NCBI GenBank assembly: GCA_910583765.1
Contig: CAJTYS010000037.1
Span: forward strand, 1 to 38,112
Direction: 5' to 3'
From: an uncultured Eubacteriales bacterium
GTDB taxonomy: Bacteria; Bacillota; Clostridia; Peptostreptococcales; Anaerovoracaceae
Length of the DNA stretch: 38,112 nt
Position 1 is the stretch's first letter. Every line of letters starts with the position of its first letter. The position numbers were made by a program, and so were the translations under genes. Positions 32,803-38,112 of this stretch are shown here, piece after piece. The notes beneath the pieces are model-generated. The model saw nothing but the letters and a program-made list of their open reading frames with translations. It did not search any database and was not told the origin of the DNA.

Positions 32803-32953
32803 GAAGCTCAAACAATGCGTGCCATTTTACGGGAATTGAAGGTCACGGATGTGATTTTGATCGTTCAATCCATGGCGGCTTCATCGCACAATCCTTTCTC
32901 TGCCGATACCCGGAAATGGTCCGCAAGAGCCGGTATCAAGAAAATCACCATTC
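32803..32953 (+). pseudogene. Remnant of an alpha/beta hydrolase
   Basis: The sequence parallels the intact gene at 35690. EAQTMRAILRELKVTDVILI matches AAQTMHAILRELNVTNVILI, a one-base shift then leads to GGFIAQSFLCRYPEMV in another frame, and the end (RKWSARAGIKKITI) matches residues 225-237. About 350 bp between them and the whole N-terminus are lost. It ends 7 bp from the AAA/PD-(D/E)XK gene, the same neighbour as the intact copy. Confidence 0.85.
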
Positions 32954-32959
32954 AACCTT

Positions 32960-34717
32960 CTAATGTCCCTGAATCAGCACGTTCTGCCCCTCAAAGGCAA
33001 ACCCGTATTTGCGGATTTTCTCTGCCGGGATCCCCTTGGCTTCCAGAGCGGCGGCGTATTGCTTTTCTTCGATCTGCGCCAGAGCTGCTTGCGCCGTTTC
33101 TTCCAAATCCTTCTCCTTCTTCGGCTGGAAGACCTTGAATTCCAGGATCATTGCGTCATCCTCCGCCTTCAGCGGCTCCAGCATCACGTCATACCTGCCG
33201 AATCCGCTTTCCCGATTGGAAGTCAGGGCGTATCTGCCGGAAAGCTCCACCATCAGGCCTAAAACAAAGCCATGATAGAAGCAGGCACTTGAATTTTGCT
33301 CGTCAAAATTCTTAGTGATCGCTTCCACAGAGTGAAAGCGTTCCGGTTCCGTTTCGGAAGGCCGTCCACCCGTGTCGAAATAGCTGAAGGTGGATAGGGC
33401 CACGTTGTTCATGTATTCGTTCATGGCTTCCAGGTCATCAGAAAGCAGCGCTTTGATGAATCGATTGTAGTTTCGGCGATCCCTTTGGAACCAACCCCGC
33501 ACCATGGAGTGAAACATGCGCCGAACTTCCCTGTTGGTCAGTGCCAACTCGTACTCCGGCCTTCCCAAATCGTCTTCCTCTTCCAGCGGGATCGTTTTTC
33601 GCTCCACCTTTAAATAACCGCTGGCCAAAAGCAGGCTCCAGATGGCCGTTTCGTCCCCGCCCAGTTCGCCGTACACGATCTGTTCGTCAATGGCGGTCAC
33701 GATGGAACCCCCGCCAAGCAGCGTTTCAAAATCCTGTTTGAGTTCCTCACTGCCCTCTCGGATCAGCTTTCCCGCTAGGCTGTTGGAACTGGAATTAGCC
33801 CAGTAAGTCCCTGTTTTTCTCTTGTCCAGGCAATTAATGATAGACCAAGGGTTGTAAATGTCGTTCTTGTCTCCAAAGGTGAATCCATCGTACCAGGTCT
33901 TCACTTCGTCCTTTTTGTCCGGCATGCCTTGCTCGTCCAAGGCGGCGAAGACTTCTTCCTCCGTGAAGCCGAAGCAATCCGCATATTTATTCGATGTGGT
34001 GGTCACCACCTCTAAATTGTTCAAATCGGAAAAGATGGATTCTCTGCTGACCCTGGTGATGCCAGTCATGATCGCCCGTTCCAGGTAGGGGTTGGTTTTG
34101 AACGTGTAATTGAACAGGCCTCTGGTGAAAGCCACCATCTCGTCCCAATAGCCACCCACATAAGCTTCCTGCATGGGCGTGTCGTATTCGTCCAGCAGGA
34201 TGATGGTTTTCTTTTTATGATAACGAGATAGATAGTCAGATAAGGCCCGCAAGGAAACCGTAGCCTGGTTGTCTTCCATGTCCACGGACACGCTTTGATA
34301 ATCTTCTTGCTCGCTTTCATTGAGCGAACCGCTTTCCAGTAAAAAGTCAAAGCGATTGTAAGTCTCCTTGATGGCCCTACAGATAGCTTTTCTGGCTTGT
34401 GAAAAAGAACGCGCTTTCACGCCGGCGAAGGTGAGAAAGAGCACCGGATAAGTCCCCTGCAGCTGGCGGTAAATCTCGTCTTCCCAAATGGAAAGTCCCT
34501 GGAACAATTCGCCTTTTCCTGCGTGGTCCGTGGAAAAAAATTTTTCCAGCATGCTCATGTTCAGGGTCTTTCCGAATCTCCTGGGGCGGGTGATCAGCGT
34601 CACCTGATCCTTCGCCTCCCACCACTGCCGTATGAAATCCGTTTTGTCAATATAAAAGATGTCTTCCTTTCGTACCACCTCGAAATCCTGATGCCCGATC
34701 CCCACTGTCCTTGCCAT
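32960..34717 (-). CDS. AAA-ATPase-like / PD-(D/E)XK nuclease-like protein
   Basis: 585 residues. The N-terminal AAA-ATPase-like domain (PF09820 type) has ITRPRRFGKTLNMSML (Walker A variant, 42-57) and IILLDEYDTP (Walker B). The C-terminal PDDEXK_9-type domain has GRYDVMLEP (Asp510) and MILEFKVF (Glu526, Lys528), the nuclease motif. Start has GGGAGG upstream. These proteins are common and multicopy in Clostridia and Bacteroidetes; role unknown, often in accessory islands. It carries a 19-residue insert (462-480) not found in the second copy at 36569. The two copies are about 75-80% identical by eye. Confidence 0.85.
   Translation of the reverse strand: MARTVGIGHQDFEVVRKEDIFYIDKTDFIRQWWEAKDQVTLITRPRRFGKTLNMSMLEKFFSTDHAGKGELFQGLSIWEDEIYRQLQGTYPVLFLTFAGVKARSFSQARKAICRAIKETYNRFDFLLESGSLNESEQEDYQSVSVDMEDNQATVSLRALSDYLSRYHKKKTIILLDEYDTPMQEAYVGGYWDEMVAFTRGLFNYTFKTNPYLERAIMTGITRVSRESIFSDLNNLEVVTTTSNKYADCFGFTEEEVFAALDEQGMPDKKDEVKTWYDGFTFGDKNDIYNPWSIINCLDKRKTGTYWANSSSNSLAGKLIREGSEELKQDFETLLGGGSIVTAIDEQIVYGELGGDETAIWSLLLASGYLKVERKTIPLEEEDDLGRPEYELALTNREVRRMFHSMVRGWFQRDRRNYNRFIKALLSDDLEAMNEYMNNVALSTFSYFDTGGRPSETEPERFHSVEAITKNFDEQNSSACFYHGFVLGLMVELSGRYALTSNRESGFGRYDVMLEPLKAEDDAMILEFKVFQPKKEKDLEETAQAALAQIEEKQYAAALEAKGIPAEKIRKYGFAFEGQNVLIQGH
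33278..33334 (-). repeat. 57-bp in-frame insert in the nuclease-like gene
   Basis: Compared with the copy at 36569, where EKF joins YHGFV directly, this gene has 19 extra residues beginning HSVEAITKNFDEQ. The insert contains GAATTTTG-CTCGT-CAAAATTC (33291-33311). Confidence 0.75.
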
Positions 34718-34898
34718 GATTTTCCTCCCCGTTTTTATCCCTTTTCGTTGATTTTACCACAAAACATAGGAAAGCAACATGTTTTTTGCAGTTGCCACAA
34801 GAGGCGAAAATCGAAATCATTTACCCTGCCTGCAAACGGAATAGATCATGTCCATCAGAACACGAAAGATAATCTGTCTCTGAAAAATTGTTGGCGAA

Positions 34899-35489
34899 TC
34901 ATTTCGTGATAGCGGAAATAAACAGTTCAATGGCGTTTTTGGCAAAACTTTCGTATTTTTCCATCAATCCATCCTCTTTTTTATAGGAGAGGATGATTTT
35001 TTCAAACATCCCTTCCAGGCATGATAGATACGTCCAGGTCAGCTGCTGGCTGTCGGTATCGCGCAGCAGATCCTTTTCAATGGCTTCCTGGAAAATTTCC
35101 AATATGATTTGATCATCCAGGGAAAAGCACTCGTCCAGAATCCTTTGATTTTCCTCGCTGAATTCGTTCCAATAAGTTTCCGGGGAAATCCGCCATACAG
35201 GCATGTCCACGGTGGCGATGAACAGTTCGCCGTACTTCCGCAATTTTTCAATAGGATCCTGAACGTGTTCCAGCTGAGAATTGACCAGATTGATCCATTC
35301 TGCGTAATTCTCCGTGATCATTTTGACAAAGATGTCTTCCTTGCTTTTAAAGTGCCAATACACGCTGCCTTTGCTGATCCCGATTTTAGAGATGATATCG
35401 TTCATGGAGGTTCCCGCGTATCCTTTTGTGGCAAAAAGCTGGACACAGGAACTCAGTATTTTTTGTCTCGTATCTGCGCTGTTTCTCAT
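34899..35489 (-). CDS. TetR-family transcriptional regulator
   Basis: 196 residues. The N-terminal helix-turn-helix is typical (ILSSCVQLFATKGYAGTSM, ISKGSVYWHFKSKEDIF), followed by a helical ligand domain. Start at 35489 has GAGG 5 nt upstream; the longer TTG frame has no site. It is divergent from the alpha/beta hydrolase, with a 200-bp control region between, so it likely represses that gene. Whether it also binds the TetR-type palindrome at 28092 is not known. Confidence 0.9.
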   Translation of the reverse strand: MRNSADTRQKILSSCVQLFATKGYAGTSMNDIISKIGISKGSVYWHFKSKEDIFVKMITENYAEWINLVNSQLEHVQDPIEKLRKYGELFIATVDMPVWRISPETYWNEFSEENQRILDECFSLDDQIILEIFQEAIEKDLLRDTDSQQLTWTYLSCLEGMFEKIILSYKKEDGLMEKYESFAKNAIELFISAITK

Positions 35490-35525
35490 AATCGCCTCAC
35501 TGTTGTTGGGTTTCCTATGATTCAA

Positions 35526-35622
35526 ATTTTAGCATAGAAATCGTGAAATGCATAGAGAAACGGCATATTTATCTTGTTTCTTGCAAAATAGGTTTGATAT
35601 GCGATGCTAAAAACGTTACAAT
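35526..35622. promoter_or_regulatory. Divergent promoters of tetR and the hydrolase
   Basis: Minus: extended -10 TG-C-TAAAAT (35534-35526) for tetR. Plus: TTGATA (35594-35599), 17-bp spacer, TACAAT (35617-35622) for the hydrolase. GCATAGA(A/G)A is repeated directly at 35532 and about 35551, possibly operator half-sites. The plus promoter resembles the one at 30865 through its GCTAAAA..GTTACAAT core. Confidence 0.6.
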
Positions 35623-35689
35623 CATTATTATAATCTGGAAAATACCATCATTGGCAGGAACTAAGCATTTGAAATCATGGAGGTCACAC

Positions 35690-36496
35690 ATGCGGGAAGC
35701 ACATATAAAAACTAAATATGGAACTGTATATTATTGGACAACAAAGATCGACAGCACAAAGCGCACCTTATTTTTCCTCCATGGTCTGACAGCAAACCAT
35801 ACGATGTTCGACTATCAAATCGCACATTTCAAAAATGCCTGTAATGTGATTGCTTGGGACGCGCCGGCTCATGGAAAATCCAGACCATACACTGCCTTTC
35901 ACTATGAGGACGCAGCCCAAACAATGCATGCCATTTTGCGGGAATTGAACGTCACAAATGTAATTTTAATCGGCCAATCCATGGGAGGTTTCATCGCACA
36001 GTCCTTCCTATGTCGCTACCCCAAAATGGTTCACGGACTGATCGCCATTGATTCCTGTCCTTTTGGGGATTATTATTCAAAATTTGATATTTGGTGGCTG
36101 AAACAAATCGAATGGATGAGCAGGCTTTTTCCTGAAAAGTTATTAAAATCTTCTATGGCAAAACAAAACGCGGTTTCTACGGCTGGCCAGAACAATATGC
36201 AGGAAATGATTTCGGGCTATTCCAAGAGGGAGCTTTGTCACCTGATGGGAATCGGATACGCTGGATTTCTTGAAGACAATCAAACTCTGGACATCGCCTG
36301 CCCCGCCTTGCTTTTGGTTGGAGAAAAAGACAGGACAGGCAAGGTCAAAACCTACAATCGAAAGTGGGCCGCAAGAACTGGAATCAAACAAATCACCATT
36401 CCTGACGCGGCTCATAACGCAAATGTTGACAACCCCGAAACAGTCAATCAATGCATTGGTGATTTTATTGAGCGTTTAAAACCGCAGACTGCTTGA
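35690..36496 (+). CDS. Alpha/beta hydrolase
   Basis: 268 residues. Nucleophile Ser97 in GQSMGG, Asp214 in GEKDRTG and His242 in DAAHNAN form the triad; FLHGLTANHTMFDYQ gives the oxyanion-hole HG. Similar to small esterases and lactonase-type hydrolases; substrate unknown. GGAGG is 6 nt before ATG 35690. Upstream in-frame codons give sequence with no family match. Probably controlled by the divergent TetR protein. A decayed paralogue is at 32803. Confidence 0.88.
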   Translation: MREAHIKTKYGTVYYWTTKIDSTKRTLFFLHGLTANHTMFDYQIAHFKNACNVIAWDAPAHGKSRPYTAFHYEDAAQTMHAILRELNVTNVILIGQSMGGFIAQSFLCRYPKMVHGLIAIDSCPFGDYYSKFDIWWLKQIEWMSRLFPEKLLKSSMAKQNAVSTAGQNNMQEMISGYSKRELCHLMGIGYAGFLEDNQTLDIACPALLLVGEKDRTGKVKTYNRKWAARTGIKQITIPDAAHNANVDNPETVNQCIGDFIERLKPQTA

Positions 36497-36510
36497 TGTG
36501 TACAGCTTTG

Positions 36511-36546
36511 AAAAAAGCCGCTGTGTGAATCTTCCCGCATTGCGGC
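36511..36546 (-). terminator. Terminator of the second AAA/PD-(D/E)XK gene
   Basis: GCCGC (36517-36521) with GCGGC (36542-36546), followed on the minus strand by six T (36516-36511). The stem is short, and it lies 22 nt past the stop. Confidence 0.6.
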
Positions 36547-36568
36547 CTTTATTCTATAATTAAGCTTT

Positions 36569-38112
36569 TCAATTCTCCTGAATCAGCACGTTGCTTCCTT
36601 CAAAGGCAAATCCGTATTTTCGGATTTTTTCAGGGGCGATTCCTTTGGCTTCCAAAGCGGCAGCGTATCGCTTCTCTTCGATCTGGGCAAGAGCCGCAGC
36701 AGCCGTTTCTTCCAAGTCTTTTTCTTTTCTAGGCTGAAAGACCTTGAATTCCAAGATCATTGCGTTATCCTCTCGGTTTAGTGGCTCCAGCATCACGTCA
36801 TATCTGCCGAACCCGCTCTCTCGATTAGAGGTCAGCGCATATCTGCCCGAAAGTTCCACCATCAGGCCTAACACAAAGCCGTGATAAAATTTTTCAGGTT
36901 CTGATTTTGAGGGCTTTTTCCCCGTGTCGAAATAGCTGAAAGTAGCCAATGCCACATCGTTCATATATTCGTTCATAGCCTCCAAATCACCCGAAAGGAG
37001 CGCTTTGATGAAATCGTTGTAATTGGCAGAATCCTTCTTGAACCAGCCTCGCACCATGGAACGGAACATGCGCCTCGTTTCCAAGTTGGTCAGGGTCAAT
37101 TCGTATTCAGGGCCGTCCCATTCATCTCCTCCGGTCCCTTCCTCCTTGCGGACCACCTTCAAATACCCGCTGGCCAGCAGCAAACTCCAAATGGCGGACT
37201 CATTCCCCCTCAGTTCGCCGTACACGATCTGTTCGTCCAATCCCGTGACGATGCTCCCGCCCTCCAACAACCGCTGGAATTGCAGCTTCACTGTTTTACT
37301 GCCCTCCTGGAGCAGTTTGCCCACCAGTCTGTTGGAACTGGAATTAGCCCAGTAAGTCCCCGTTTGCCTTTGTTTCAAATAATTGATGATTGACCAAGGG
37401 TTGTAAATGTCCGTTTCGTCTCCGAAAGTGAAACCATCGTACCAGGCTTTCACTTCTCCTTTTCGGTCTGACAATCCTTGCTCGTCCAAAGCGGCGAAGA
37501 CCTCTTCTTCCGTGAAGCCGAAGCAGTCTGCGTATTCTTTCGATGTGGTGGTGACTACTACCAGGTTATTGAGGTCGGAAAAAATGGATTCCCTGCTGAC
37601 CCTGGTGATGCCGGTCATGATCGCCCGTTCCAAATACGGATTGGTCTTGAAGGTGCAATTGAACAAGCTCCTGGTAAAGGCCACCAGCTCGTCCCAATAA
37701 CCATGCACGTAAGCTTCCTGCATGGGCGTGTCGTATTCGTCCAGCAGGATGATGGTTTTCTTTTTATGATAGCGAGACAAATAATCCGCCAGCTGGTGCA
37801 AGGCCAATGACGCGTCCACATCGTCCATGTCAATGGTCTTTCTGCGAAACGATTCCTTTTCCTGCTGGGCCAAAAGATCTCCTTCCAGCAAAAATTCCCG
37901 CTTTGCGTATTGGCTGGCGATGATTTCGCAGAGTTTCCTCCTGGCGTTCTCGTAATTTACTTCCTTGATGCCCGCGAAAGAAAGGCTGATCACCGGATAA
38001 GTCCCCTGCAGCTGCCGGTAAGTCTCGTCTTCCCAAATGGAAAGCCCCTGGAACAATTCGCCCTTCCCCGCATGATCCGTGGAAAAGAACTTTTCCAGCA
38101 TGCTCATGTTCA
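36569..38112 (-). CDS. AAA-ATPase-like / PD-(D/E)XK protein, 5' end outside the window
   Basis: About 514 codons visible, beginning within the Walker A segment (LNMSML). It parallels the gene at 32960 and keeps the IILLDEYDTP, GRYDVMLEP and MILEFKVF motifs, so nothing suggests inactivation in the visible part. It lacks the 19-residue insert of the first copy. The region after Walker A (residues ~90-140 of the family) is the most divergent between copies. The missing ~50 N-terminal residues and the start lie past 38112. Confidence 0.85.
   Translation of the reverse strand, partial: NMSMLEKFFSTDHAGKGELFQGLSIWEDETYRQLQGTYPVISLSFAGIKEVNYENARRKLCEIIASQYAKREFLLEGDLLAQQEKESFRRKTIDMDDVDASLALHQLADYLSRYHKKKTIILLDEYDTPMQEAYVHGYWDELVAFTRSLFNCTFKTNPYLERAIMTGITRVSRESIFSDLNNLVVVTTTSKEYADCFGFTEEEVFAALDEQGLSDRKGEVKAWYDGFTFGDETDIYNPWSIINYLKQRQTGTYWANSSSNRLVGKLLQEGSKTVKLQFQRLLEGGSIVTGLDEQIVYGELRGNESAIWSLLLASGYLKVVRKEEGTGGDEWDGPEYELTLTNLETRRMFRSMVRGWFKKDSANYNDFIKALLSGDLEAMNEYMNDVALATFSYFDTGKKPSKSEPEKFYHGFVLGLMVELSGRYALTSNRESGFGRYDVMLEPLNREDNAMILEFKVFQPRKEKDLEETAAAALAQIEEKRYAAALEAKGIAPEKIRKYGFAFEGSNVLIQEN

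Overview
The window looks like a chromosomal segment of an anaerobic, amino-acid-fermenting Clostridia-type Firmicute. Strong AGGAGG ribosome sites, sigma-A promoters, short-stem terminators with T tracts and the gene families present (acyl-CoA:acetate CoA-transferase, agmatine deiminase system, sigma-54 activators, GPH and APC carriers) all point that way. No rRNA, tRNA, CRISPR array or intact transposon was seen. Species-level identity cannot be read from the sequence.

Region 1 (1-3.3 kb) holds a class V PLP enzyme and, converging on a shared terminator, a CoA-transferase preceded by a coupled 29-residue reading frame. Region 2 (3.3-10 kb) is accessory and partly decayed. It contains a 5'-truncated amino acid permease joined to a receiver/MpsC-like fragment, IS-like repeats, an AAA/DUF4143 ATPase overlapping convergently with an ORF6N-domain protein that carries nested palindromes, and a secreted protein with two cysteine-less thioredoxin-like modules and two fibronectin-like modules. 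Between the last of these and the next operon lie two matched palindromes.

Region 3 (9.6-17.9 kb, all minus strand) is a catabolic-looking operon: GPH symporter, M28 peptidase, cyclase-family hydrolase, MATE exporter, M81 (MlrC-like) metallopeptidase and an internally deleted ferredoxin-nitroreductase. A LuxR-type regulator lies upstream. A YtcJ-type amidohydrolase follows at 18.1-19.7 kb.

Region 4 (20-31 kb) is an agmatine/putrescine locus. On the minus strand, ptcA-aguA-arcC convert agmatine to putrescine, CO2, NH3 and ATP. Divergently, a LuxR regulator (paralogue of the one in region 3) overlaps or abuts a PAS-AAA-Fis sigma-54 activator. Downstream is patA (putrescine aminotransferase) behind a very good -24/-12 promoter, then a second, active-site-divergent agmatine-deiminase homologue with an APC permease, transcribed from a sigma-A promoter whose start region is covered by a perfect TetR-type palindrome. 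Together these could import and degrade agmatine/putrescine and possibly a second guanidino compound.

Region 5 (30.8-38.1 kb) is accessory: an ABC-like ATPase overlapping a PIN-domain nuclease (a candidate defence or toxin-type module with a 23-residue leader frame), then a duplicated block in which an alpha/beta hydrolase sits beside a large AAA/PD-(D/E)XK protein. One hydrolase copy is reduced to a 150-bp scar, and a TetR regulator sits between the copies. The last gene runs off the window.
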